A stretch of DNA of 6,101 bases from Pseudomonadota bacterium (GCA_018241455.1 JAFEDW010000127.1:1-6101), one strand, 5' to 3'. Counted from the stretch's first letter, positions 1 to 5,305 are shown. Made by a program: numbers and translations. Notes: a model not told the origin generated them from the sequence alone.

Positions 1-507
1 CTCGCCCCCGACCTGTACCGGCGCGATGATCTCGGCTTCGAAGCCGTAGCGGCGCGCCTCGGCCGCGCACCACTCGGCGCTCGCCTGGCCGCCGCGGCCG
101 AAGCGGAAATCGTGGCCGACGACGATCGCGCGCGCACCGAGCGCACCGAGCAGCGCCATGAATTCCTCGCCACTCTTCGATCGCAGGGCATCGTTGAAGG
201 TGAGCAGGTGCAGGCGCGCCAGGCCGCTGCCGGCGAGCAGCCGCCAGCGCTCGCGGAAATTGGTCAGGCGCGCCGGCGGATCGGCGGCGTTCAGCACCTC
301 GCGCGGCATCGGCTCGAATGACAGCAGGCCAGGCTCGAGCCCGCGCGTGGCCGCGATTTCGCAGGTGCGCGCGATCAGCGCGGCATGCCCGACGTGCAGG
401 CCGTCGAAGGTGCCGATGGCCAGCGCGCTCGGCGCCAACCCCGCTGGCGCGCCGCGCACCAGCCGCAGCGTTTTCCGGCGGTTTTTGTCGGGATCGAGGC
501 TGCTCAT
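1..507 (-). CDS. ribF: Bifunctional riboflavin kinase/FAD synthetase, N-terminal part (3' end outside window)
   Basis: The enzyme phosphorylates riboflavin to FMN and adenylylates FMN to FAD in the cytoplasm. The 169 codons present cover the N-terminal FMN adenylyltransferase (nucleotidyltransferase-fold) domain; the C-terminal riboflavin kinase domain lies beyond base 1. Visible motifs are GTFDGLHVGH (residues 32-41, the HxGH-type nucleotide-binding loop), SFEPMPRE (63-70) and VVGHDFRFGRGG (129-140), all typical of RibF. The start is the only upstream ATG (505-507). It gives about 13 residues before the LRLVRG segment that corresponds to the usual N-terminus (MKLIRG-like in E. coli). No good Shine-Dalgarno precedes it. 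It diverges from rpsT, as in E. coli. Identification is from motifs and context; the reading frame is open to the window edge. Confidence 0.96.
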   Translation of the reverse strand, partial: MSSLDPDKNRRKTLRLVRGAPAGLAPSALAIGTFDGLHVGHAALIARTCEIAATRGLEPGLLSFEPMPREVLNAADPPARLTNFRERWRLLAGSGLARLHLLTFNDALRSKSGEEFMALLGALGARAIVVGHDFRFGRGGQASAEWCAAEARRYGFEAEIIAPVQVGGE

Positions 508-521
508 GGGGTGCCCGGATG

Positions 522-527
522 ACTATA
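522..527 (-). promoter_or_regulatory. Possible -10 element for ribF
   Basis: On the minus strand TATAGT matches the sigma70 -10 consensus at 5 of 6 bases and sits 14 bases upstream of the ribF ATG. No acceptable -35 lies 16-18 bases upstream, and a start from here would leave a leader of only about 8 bases. It is a weak candidate, in the expected place between the divergent ribF and rpsT genes. Confidence 0.3.
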
Positions 528-538
528 CCGGAGGCGCA

Positions 539-567
539 TTGACAACGAGAGACCGGCTACGCAAACT
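539..567 (+). promoter_or_regulatory. sigma70 promoter of rpsT
   Basis: A perfect -35 hexamer TTGACA (539-544) is followed after 17 bases by CAAACT (562-567), which matches the -10 consensus at 3 of 6 bases. Transcription would begin near 574-575, giving a leader of about 20 bases that contains the GGAG ribosome-binding site at 583-586. The ideal -35 and spacing support it; the -10 is poor. Confidence 0.55.
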
Positions 568-582
568 ACGCGCCCTTTGAGC

Positions 583-586
583 GGAG
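583..586 (+). promoter_or_regulatory. Ribosome-binding site fixing the GTG start of rpsT
   Basis: GGAG lies 7 bases before GTG 594. Together with the MANTKSAEK N-terminus typical of S20, it fixes the non-ATG start. Confidence 0.7.
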
Positions 587-593
587 CGAGCGC

Positions 594-857
594 GTGGCAA
601 ACACGAAATCAGCGGAAAAGGCGGCCCGGCAGGCGGTCGCACACCGGGAACGCAACGTCGCGATGCGCTCGCGCATGCGCACGGCCATCCGCCGTGTCGT
701 CGACGCCGTCGCCGCCGGCAAGAAGGACGATGCCCGCGCCAGCTACAAGGCCGCGGTGCCGCTGATCGACACGCTCGTCAACAAGAAGATCATCCACCGC
801 AACCAGGCCGATCGGCACAAGAGCCGGCTGGCCGCCCGCGTCAAAGCGCTCGGCTGA
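594..857 (+). CDS. rpsT: 30S ribosomal protein S20
   Basis: S20 is a primary 16S rRNA-binding protein of the small subunit, forming a three-helix bundle at the base of the body. The product has 87 residues, the same length as the E. coli protein. It opens with MANTKSAEKAARQ and carries the basic RSRMRTAIRR segment (residues 25-34) and the C-terminal IHRNQADRHKSRLAARV segment (67-83), all recognisable S20 signatures. The start is GTG. E. coli rpsT also uses a non-ATG start (UUG), which is linked to low initiation efficiency and autoregulation by S20; similar control here is inference. The gene diverges from ribF and its last 17 bases overlap the 3' end of the TfoX-like gene on the other strand. 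Confidence 0.98.
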   Translation: MANTKSAEKAARQAVAHRERNVAMRSRMRTAIRRVVDAVAAGKKDDARASYKAAVPLIDTLVNKKIIHRNQADRHKSRLAARVKALG

Positions 858-1194
858 ACGAGCGGCCGGGCGCGGCCGCATTCTCCAGGTCTTCCACCGC
901 CAGCAGCAGCGACAGCCGCGCCTCGCCGCGCGCCACCTCGCGCCAATGCGTGCCTTCGGGCCAGGGGTCGAGCGCCCCGGCCAGCGCCCACAGCACGTTC
1001 AGTGATGGCGCCTGTCCGGTGCGCTTCAGTTCGGCGTAGGCGCGCACCGCGCCCTGCCGCCGCAGTCCGTCGGCCGTGTGGATGCCGATGCTGGCGAGCA
1101 TCTGCTCCGACTTGACGCCGAGGTTACGCAGGTCGCGGATGCGGAGCTTGAGCTTCCCGGCCGCGATGCGCTGGCGCACCTTGCTATTACGCAC
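841..1194 (-). CDS. TfoX/Sxy C-terminal domain protein
   Basis: This 117-residue basic protein matches the C-terminal domain of the TfoX/Sxy competence regulators. The segment NLGVKSEQMLASIGIHTADGL (24-44) is a helix-hairpin-helix-like turn, followed by GAVRAYAELKRTG (48-60) and PSLNVLWALAGAL (63-75), the most characteristic stretch of the family. The N-terminal TfoX domain is absent, so this is a stand-alone C-terminal domain. Such proteins are widespread but their role is not settled: full Sxy acts with CRP at competence promoters, and that function should not be assumed here. The start is GTG (1192-1194), overlapping the obgE stop by 8 bases, which implies translational coupling. No ATG lies nearer than residue 32. 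The 3' end overlaps rpsT by 17 bases. Confidence 0.85.
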   Translation of the reverse strand: MRNSKVRQRIAAGKLKLRIRDLRNLGVKSEQMLASIGIHTADGLRRQGAVRAYAELKRTGQAPSLNVLWALAGALDPWPEGTHWREVARGEARLSLLLAVEDLENAAAPGRSFSRAL

Positions 1195-2206
1195 GGCGCC
1201 GCTCTTCTAGGAAGGCCATGACCGCCTCGGCCAGCTCACGCGTACCGCGGCCGGTGGCGGCCGAGATCAGGTGCACCGGCCCCTTGTAGCGGAGCCGCCG
1301 CACGATATCGCGCGCACGCTGCTCGGCCTCGTCATCCGGCAGCAGGTCGCGTTTGTTGATGACCAGCCAGCGCGGTTTTGCGGCCAGATCCTTGCTGTAT
1401 TTCTTCAGCTCCGCGACGATCGCGCGCGCATCGCGCACCGGATCGGCGCCCGGATCGCCGGGTGCCATGTCGATCAGGTGCAGCAGCACGCCGGTGCGCT
1501 GCAGGTGCTTCAGGAAGCGGTGCCCGAGGCCCGCGCCCTCGGCGGCGCCTTCGATCAACCCTGGGATATCGGCCATGACGAAGCTGCGGTGCTCGCCGCA
1601 ATAGACGACACCGAGGTTCGGGTACAGCGTCGTGAACGGATAATCGGCGACGCGCGGCCGCGCGGCCGAGACCGCGCGAATCAACGTCGACTTGCCGGCG
1701 TTCGGCAAGCCCAACAGCCCCACGTCTGCGATCACCTTCAGCTCGAGCGCGAGCGCGCGCTTCTCACCCGGCAGCCCCGGGCCGAACTGGCGCGGCGCGC
1801 GGTTGGTGCTGGTCTTGAAGCGCGTGTTGCCCCAGCCGCCCTTGCCGCCCTGCGCCACCTTGAGTTCCATGCCGGCGGCCTTCAGGTCGCCGAGCACTTC
1901 GCCCGTGTCCTGGTCGGTGACCACGGTGCCCACCGGCACGGCGATATAGAGGTCTTCGCCGCTGCGTCCGGTGCAATCGTTGCTGGAACCGCCCTCGCCC
2001 ACCTGCGCGCGATAGGTGCGCTGGATGCGGAAATCCGCCAGCGTGTTGATGCCCTCGGCCGCGCGCAGCAGCACGCTGCCGCCGCTCCCGCCATCGCCGC
2101 CATCCGGCCCGCCGAAGGGATTCGATTTCTCGCGCCGGAAGCTGGCCGAGCCGCGCCCGCCATTGCCGGCCTGTACCCGCAGCGTTGCTTCGTCGACGAA
2201 TTTCAT
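1187..2206 (-). CDS. obgE: Obg family GTPase (ribosome assembly)
   Basis: ObgE/CgtA is an essential GTPase that binds the 50S subunit and acts in late large-subunit assembly, with links to the stringent response. The product is 339 residues. The glycine-rich Obg domain occupies about 1-158 (GNGGRGSASFRREK at 14-27, GGPDGGDGGSGGSV at 32-45). The G domain follows, with G1 GLPNAGKST (166-174), switch I FTT (191-193), G3 DIPG (213-216), G4 NKRD (284-287) and G5 SAATG (315-319). The E. coli protein (390 residues) has a long acidic C-terminal tail; here the protein ends shortly after the G domain. The ATG start gives the standard MKFVDEA N-terminus, though no strong Shine-Dalgarno is visible. It lies downstream of rplU-rpmA, separated by a terminator hairpin, and is coupled to the TfoX-like gene. 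Confidence 0.98.
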   Translation of the reverse strand: MKFVDEATLRVQAGNGGRGSASFRREKSNPFGGPDGGDGGSGGSVLLRAAEGINTLADFRIQRTYRAQVGEGGSSNDCTGRSGEDLYIAVPVGTVVTDQDTGEVLGDLKAAGMELKVAQGGKGGWGNTRFKTSTNRAPRQFGPGLPGEKRALALELKVIADVGLLGLPNAGKSTLIRAVSAARPRVADYPFTTLYPNLGVVYCGEHRSFVMADIPGLIEGAAEGAGLGHRFLKHLQRTGVLLHLIDMAPGDPGADPVRDARAIVAELKKYSKDLAAKPRWLVINKRDLLPDDEAEQRARDIVRRLRYKGPVHLISAATGRGTRELAEAVMAFLEERRRA

Positions 2207-2253
2207 CCGGCCAGCTTACGCTCAAAAACAGCCGCCGCGCCGCCCACAAACGA

Positions 2254-2277
2254 AAACCCCGGCGATTGCCGGGGTTT
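2254..2277 (-). terminator. Intrinsic terminator after rplU-rpmA
   Basis: AAACCCCGGC (2254-2263) and GCCGGGGTTT (2268-2277) form a perfect 10-bp stem with the 4-base loop GATT. Read on the minus strand the stem is followed by TTTTCGTTTG, a short interrupted T tract. It lies 23 bases past the rpmA stop and 47 bases before the obgE start, so it should end or reduce rplU-rpmA transcription before obgE. The symmetrical A/T flanks could also let it work in the plus direction. Confidence 0.8.
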
Positions 2278-2300
2278 CCTGGGCGCAATGGCGGTCGCGT

Positions 2301-2579
2301 TCAGTTCTTGGCGCCGTCCGTCGCGTCGGGCTGCACGCTGACGTACATGTGCTGCGCGGCGCCGCGGCGGCGGAAGCTGATGCGGCCGTGCTTGAGCGCG
2401 AACAGCGTGTGGTCGGTGCCCATGCCGACGTTATCGCCCGCGCGCACCTGCGTGCCGCGCTGGCGGATGATGATGTTGCCGGCGAGCACCTGCTGGCCGC
2501 CGAAGGCCTTCACGCCGAGGCGCTTGCTGTGGGAATCGCGGCCGTTACGGGTGCTGCCGCCTGCTTTCTTGTGTGCCAT
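2301..2579 (-). CDS. rpmA: 50S ribosomal protein L27
   Basis: L27 is a large-subunit protein whose flexible N-terminus reaches the peptidyl-transferase centre. The 92-residue product begins MAHKKAGGSTRNGRDSHSKRL and contains GGQQVLAGNIIIRQRGT (27-43) and the GTDHTLFALKHG block (54-65), all hallmarks of L27. It starts directly with MAHKK, without the cleaved N-terminal extension of Firmicutes L27. It is a few residues longer than the E. coli protein (85), the excess being a non-conserved C-terminal tail. GGAG lies 11 bases upstream of the ATG. It follows rplU after 21 bases in the same transcription unit and is followed by a strong terminator hairpin. Confidence 0.98.
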   Translation of the reverse strand: MAHKKAGGSTRNGRDSHSKRLGVKAFGGQQVLAGNIIIRQRGTQVRAGDNVGMGTDHTLFALKHGRISFRRRGAAQHMYVSVQPDATDGAKN

Positions 2580-2600
2580 GGAAGTGCCGACTCCGGGAAA

Positions 2601-2912
2601 TTAAGCGTTGATCGCCGTGACACGCACCTGCGTGTATTTCTGGCGGTGATTCTTCATGCGCAGGTAGTGCTTGCGGCGCCGGAACTTGACGATCGACACC
2701 TTGTCGCCCTGGCCGTGCGATTCGACCGTGGCCAGCACCTTGCTGCCCTTGAGCATCGGCTTGCCCACCGTGATCTTGTCGCCGTCGGCGATCAGCAGCA
2801 CGTCGTTGAACTCCACCGTCGTGCCGGGAGCCGCTGCGAGCAACTCGATGCGCAGCACGCCGTCCTTCTCGACCCGATACTGTTTGCCGCCCGTGGCGAT
2901 GACCGCGTACAT
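2601..2912 (-). CDS. rplU: 50S ribosomal protein L21
   Basis: L21 is a large-subunit protein that binds 23S rRNA in cooperation with L20. The product is 103 residues, the same as in E. coli. It opens MYAVIATGGKQYRVEKDG and contains NDVLLIADGDKITVGKP (36-52). Its C-terminal KFRRRKHYLRMKNHRQKYT block (75-93) is the strongest family signature. The start is the ATG at 2910-2912, with GGAG 12 bases upstream. It is the first gene of the rplU-rpmA unit and diverges from ispB, as in E. coli. It is probably transcribed from the strong sigma70-type promoter at 2980-3009, through a leader of about 60 bases that contains a hairpin. Confidence 0.98.
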   Translation of the reverse strand: MYAVIATGGKQYRVEKDGVLRIELLAAAPGTTVEFNDVLLIADGDKITVGKPMLKGSKVLATVESHGQGDKVSIVKFRRRKHYLRMKNHRQKYTQVRVTAINA

Positions 2913-2944
2913 TTGCCTGAAAGCTCCGTATGATTCGCTGCCCG

Positions 2945-2973
2945 CCTTTTAAGGGGCGTGGAGCGCCAAAAGG
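2945..2973 (-). ncRNA. 5' leader hairpin of the rplU-rpmA transcript
   Basis: Read on the minus strand, CCTTTT pairs with AAAAGG and, inside it, GGCG pairs with CGCC around the loop CTCCA, leaving a 4-base CCTT bulge on the 3' side. The hairpin begins at about the transcription start predicted from the promoter at 2980-3009, so the mRNA would carry it at its very 5' end. It may stabilise the message or take part in ribosomal-protein feedback. The pairing is seen directly; the role is inference. Confidence 0.45.
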
Positions 2974-2979
2974 ACGCGC

Positions 2980-3009
2980 ATTCTACTCAGGGCTGGCCGC
3001 CACGGTCAA
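2980..3009 (-). promoter_or_regulatory. sigma70 promoter of rplU-rpmA
   Basis: On the minus strand TTGACC (3004-3009, 5 of 6 matches to the -35) is followed after 18 bases by TAGAAT (2980-2985, 5 of 6 matches to the -10). The start would be near 2973, about 60 bases before the rplU ATG. This is the best sigma70 match in the window and is correctly placed for a highly expressed ribosomal-protein operon. Confidence 0.75.
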
Positions 3010-3023
3010 ACTTGGGTTTCTTC

Positions 3024-3029
3024 AGGAGA
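3024..3029 (+). promoter_or_regulatory. Ribosome-binding site deciding the TTG start of ispB
   Basis: AGGAGA lies 9 bases before TTG 3039 in the ispB frame. The more upstream in-frame GTG at 2958 would put coding sequence across the rplU promoter and has no Shine-Dalgarno, so TTG 3039 is preferred. Confidence 0.7.
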
Positions 3030-3038
3030 AACAGACAG

Positions 3039-4097
3039 TTGAATAGTGTCCTCAAGGCCCTGGAAGGCGCCCCGGCGCCGGCCGCGCAACCGGCACCAGG
3101 CTCGGCCGCGGCGCTCGAGGCGATCCGCGAGCTGGTGCGCCCTGACCTGGCGGCGGTCGACCTCGCGATCCGGGGCGGCCTGAAGAGCGCGGTGCCGCTG
3201 GTCGATGAGATCGCCGAGCACATCATCGGCGGCGGCGGCAAGCGCCTGCGACCCCTGCTGGTCGTGCTCGCCGGCCGTGCCTGCGGCGCGGGCGTCCAGG
3301 TGCCGGGCGGCACGGCGCCCTTGCATATCCAATCCGCCGCGTTCATCGAGTTCATCCACACGGCGACGCTGTTGCATGACGACGTCGTCGACATGTCATC
3401 GCTCCGCCGTGGCCGCAACACGGCGAATGAAGTGTTCGGCAACCAGGCCAGCGTGCTGGTCGGCGATTTCGTCTATTCGCGCGCCTTCCAGATGATGGCG
3501 GCGGTGCGCTCGCAGCGTGTCATCGAGATCATGGCCGAGGCCACGAACGTGATCGCCGAGGGCGAGGTGCTGCAGCTGATGAACGCCCGCGACCCGGACA
3601 CGACCGAGCAGCGCTACCTCGAGGTGATCCACCGCAAGACCGCGCAGCTGTTCCAGGCCGGCGCCGAGGTGGCGGCCGTGGTCAGCGGCGCGCCGGTCGA
3701 GCTGCAGCGAACGCTGGCCCGTTACGGCCGGCACCTGGGCACCGCCTACCAGCTGATCGATGACGTGCTGGACTACGACTCGGATCCGGAAACCCGTGGC
3801 AAGAACCTCGGCGACGATCTTGCGGAAGGCAAGCCGACGCTGCCGCTGATCCACGCGCTGCGCAACAGCGCTGCCGCGACCGCGGCGCTGATCCGCCAGG
3901 CGATTGCCGGCGACGGACTCGCGCAGCTCGGCCCGATCCTGGCCGCAATTGAATCGACCGGGGGCCTTGAGTACACTGCGCGGCTCGCGCAAGCCGAGGC
4001 AGAACAGGCGCTCGCCGCACTCGCGGCGCTGCCGGAATCGCCGTTCCGCTCAGGGCTCGCCGCGCTGGCCCGCTTCGCGATCGAACGCAGGCATTGA
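3039..4097 (+). CDS. ispB: Octaprenyl (long-chain all-trans polyprenyl) diphosphate synthase
   Basis: The enzyme extends farnesyl diphosphate with isopentenyl diphosphate to make the long side chain of ubiquinone. From TTG 3039 it is 352 residues; E. coli IspB has 323, and the excess is an Ala/Pro-rich N-terminal stretch (about 8-25). Key motifs are GGGGKRLRP (64-72), EFIHTATLLHDDVVD (104-118) with the first Asp-rich motif DDVVD (114-118) followed by LRRG, GEVLQL (175-180), the K200/T201 substrate site, and the second Asp-rich motif DDVLD (241-245). GKNLGDDLAEGKPTLPL (254-270) is nearly identical to the family. Small residues (A109, T110) before the first motif fit a long-chain product; whether C40 or another length cannot be read directly. 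It diverges from rplU, and tRNA-Pro begins 10 bases after its stop. Confidence 0.95.
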   Translation: MNSVLKALEGAPAPAAQPAPGSAAALEAIRELVRPDLAAVDLAIRGGLKSAVPLVDEIAEHIIGGGGKRLRPLLVVLAGRACGAGVQVPGGTAPLHIQSAAFIEFIHTATLLHDDVVDMSSLRRGRNTANEVFGNQASVLVGDFVYSRAFQMMAAVRSQRVIEIMAEATNVIAEGEVLQLMNARDPDTTEQRYLEVIHRKTAQLFQAGAEVAAVVSGAPVELQRTLARYGRHLGTAYQLIDDVLDYDSDPETRGKNLGDDLAEGKPTLPLIHALRNSAAATAALIRQAIAGDGLAQLGPILAAIESTGGLEYTARLAQAEAEQALAALAALPESPFRSGLAALARFAIERRH

Positions 4098-4107
4098 GTC
4101 GAAATTT

Positions 4108-4185
<78 letters not shown>

Positions 4186-4244
4186 TCATCACCAATGAGT
4201 TGCGCCATCAACTCGCCACCGGTTCCCCCCAAGGGTGCCGGCAC

Positions 4245-4259
4245 TCCACCAGCGGTGGA
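4245..4259 (+). other. Small hairpin downstream of tRNA-Pro
   Basis: TCCACC and GGTGGA form a perfect 6-bp stem around the loop AGC, about 60 bases past the tRNA. No T tract follows, so it is at best a weak or Rho-assisted end for the ispB/tRNA transcript. A 10-base palindrome GTGCCGGCAC (4235-4244) directly precedes it. The remainder of 4185-4377 shows no convincing promoter or gene. Confidence 0.3.
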
Positions 4260-4377
4260 CGCTTAGGTATTGGTCCCGATGCATCCAGCGGCCCGACCGC
4301 GTTAGCGTTGCTGCCAGTTGGCGTGGACCGCGCGGTTTGGCGCGCGCGAGTGCTGGCGGAGAGTCCGGGAGACAGCC

Positions 4378-4950
4378 ATGAAACGAAAGCTTGGCCTGAT
4401 GGGCATGGCGCTGGCACTGGGCATGGGCGCTGCGCATGCGAGGGAATGCAACGGCATTCCGTTTCCGGATCGCGTCCAGGTCGGCGGTGCCGAACTGGCG
4501 CTCAATGGCCTCGGCATCCGCAAGGCGACGTTCTTCAAGGTGCGCGTGTACGTGGCTGCGCTCTATGTCGCGACGCCAGGCAACGATCCGAACACCCTGA
4601 TCGCAGCGGGCACGCCCGTCGAGCTGACGCTCCATTTCGTACGCAATGTCAGCGTCGACGAGCTCACCAATGCCTGGAAAGAGGGCTTTTCCCGCAACGC
4701 CGGCGGCCGGGTACCGGCGCTCAGTGAACGGATCGCGCGGCTGAATAGCTGGATGACGAGCATCAAGGCAGGCCAGCATCTGACGTTCATTCGCCGACCC
4801 GGCGCGGGCATCGAAGTGGACGTCAACGGCACGGTGCGCGGAACCATCGAGGGCGACGATTTCGCGAATGCGTTCCTGTCGATCTGGCTGGGCGCCGAAC
4901 CGCCGAACCCGGAGCTCAAGAGCGGCCTGCTGGGCGGAGCCTGCGGTTAG
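4378..4950 (+). CDS. Secreted chalcone isomerase-like protein
   Basis: This 190-residue protein has the bacterial chalcone isomerase-fold pattern: ELALNGLGIRKATFFKVRVYVAALY in segments over 39-63, LHFVRNVS (85-92), a WxxSIKAG segment (125-132), a GxIEGDDFANAFLSIWLG block (155-172) and a final LKSGLLG (180-186). Residues 1-21 look like a Sec signal peptide (MKRK, hydrophobic core, AHA cleavage before Arg22), so it is probably periplasmic. Arg48 in GIR falls where plant chalcone isomerases carry their catalytic arginine; most bacterial relatives have no shown isomerase activity, and the ligand is unknown. The only cysteines are C24 and C189, near the two ends of the mature chain. ATG 4378 is chosen because GGGAG lies 6 bases upstream and the signal peptide follows directly. 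It stands alone, between tRNA-Pro and a gene-poor stretch. Confidence 0.82.
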   Translation: MKRKLGLMGMALALGMGAAHARECNGIPFPDRVQVGGAELALNGLGIRKATFFKVRVYVAALYVATPGNDPNTLIAAGTPVELTLHFVRNVSVDELTNAWKEGFSRNAGGRVPALSERIARLNSWMTSIKAGQHLTFIRRPGAGIEVDVNGTVRGTIEGDDFANAFLSIWLGAEPPNPELKSGLLGGACG

Positions 4951-4979
4951 GTGAATTCAGACATTCGACCGGTGTGCGT

Positions 4980-4998
4980 GGGCCTACCACCAAGGCCC
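4980..4998. other. Perfect 6-bp hairpin after the chalcone isomerase-like gene
   Basis: GGGCCT (4980-4985) and AGGCCC (4993-4998) pair across a 7-base loop. The hairpin starts 30 bases past the chalcone isomerase-like stop and, on the minus strand, includes the stop codon of the symporter remnant. Neither strand has a T tract after it, so intrinsic termination is uncertain. Confidence 0.35.
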
Positions 4999-5127
4999 GT
5001 ACAGCGCGATCAGGATCGCAATCACCACCGCCGCGCCGGCGTTGAAGCGACGCTCGAGGAACTCGGGCATCGTGTAGATCGCGTTCTCGAGGAAGACCGG
5101 CACGAAGTACTTGCCGACGACGTAGCC
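4984..5127 (-). pseudogene. Remnant of a sodium/solute symporter (SSS family)
   Basis: The minus frame encodes 47 residues starting GYVVGKYFVPVFLENAIYTMPEFL and ending IALYGPWW before TAG (4984-4986). The block KYFVPVFLENAIYTMPEFLE (6-25) with RRFN (26-29) strongly resembles the transmembrane-2 region and following loop of SSS transporters (SGLT/vSGLT type). In intact proteins that is followed by hundreds of residues. Here it is joined at once to a hydrophobic helix AAVVIAILIALYGPWW and a stop, which resembles the C-terminal last helix of the family. This suggests an internal deletion that fused an early segment to the end of the gene. Upstream in the same frame there is no start codon before a TGA (near 5180). 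A 7-bp direct repeat CCGGACC (5126-5132 and 5136-5142) lies at the broken 5' edge. Not functional; family assignment is by recall of motifs. Confidence 0.68.
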
Positions 5128-5165
5128 GGACCCCTCCGGACCGCGACGCGGCGCACAGCCGCCAC

Positions 5166-5245
5166 ATGACGTAAGTCGTCACAATTACAAGCTTAAATGG
5201 CATCACATGACAGGTAACTTCCCATAATCATGCACTGCAAAAAAC
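5166..5245. other. AT-rich intergenic island with short repeats
   Basis: These 80 bases have about 39% GC by hand count, far below the surrounding genes. They contain the inverted repeat TGACG-N5-CGTCA (5167-5181) and two copies of CACATGAC (5163-5170 and 5204-5211) spaced 41 bases apart. They end in a run of six A (5239-5244) before the palindrome CGCCCGGGCG (5245-5254). This could be an upstream regulator-binding region for the PKS gene, or residual foreign DNA. No complete sigma70 promoter is convincing here: CATAAT at 5223-5228 lacks a -35. Confidence 0.45.
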
Positions 5246-5305
5246 GCCCGGGCGGCCGCAGGTTCCATGCGTTATATTGTTTGGATCACGACCCACTCTT
5301 AGGCA

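Noticed and set aside
1271..2341. Long plus-strand open frame of 356 codons opposite obgE
   Set aside because: It is the antisense shadow of obgE in high-GC DNA: Ala/Arg/His-rich with no recognisable domain, while the minus strand gives a full Obg protein with all G motifs.
2929..2934. TATGAT as a plus-strand -10 for ispB
   Set aside because: The matching -35 position has at most 3 of 6 consensus bases, and it lies in the rplU ribosome-binding region; no confident ispB promoter could be named.
2958..3038. Upstream GTG extension of ispB
   Set aside because: It has no Shine-Dalgarno, runs through the rplU promoter and leader hairpin, and adds 27 residues with no counterpart in the family; TTG 3039 has AGGAGA at good spacing.
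3396..3992. 198-codon minus-strand frame inside ispB
   Set aside because: Antisense shadow of a fully conserved gene, with no domain seen.
4189..4779. 196-codon minus-strand frame across the chalcone isomerase-like gene
   Set aside because: Arg/Ala/His-rich shadow without a recognisable motif; the plus strand has a signal peptide and family pattern.
4916..5206. 96-codon minus-strand frame starting MMPFKLVIV
   Set aside because: It is out of frame with the symporter similarity and overlaps the end of the chalcone isomerase-like gene; after the first 16 residues it is Arg-rich noise. The symporter frame is the informative one.
5245..5254. CGCCCGGGCG next to a run of A, considered as a minus-strand terminator
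   Set aside because: The palindrome has no loop; folding leaves only about 3 bp of stem, and no intact minus-strand gene lies upstream to need it.
5257..5265. 9-bp match CGCAGGTTC to the T arm of tRNA-Pro (4156-4164), considered as an attachment-site repeat
   Set aside because: A 9-base match to some part of a tRNA is not rare in this length of sequence, it does not extend to the tRNA 3' end, and no integrase is visible.
5273..5278. TATATT as a sigma70 -10 for the PKS gene
   Set aside because: No -35-like hexamer lies 16-18 bases upstream (the region is GC-rich), and it would give a long leader through the sigma54-like element.
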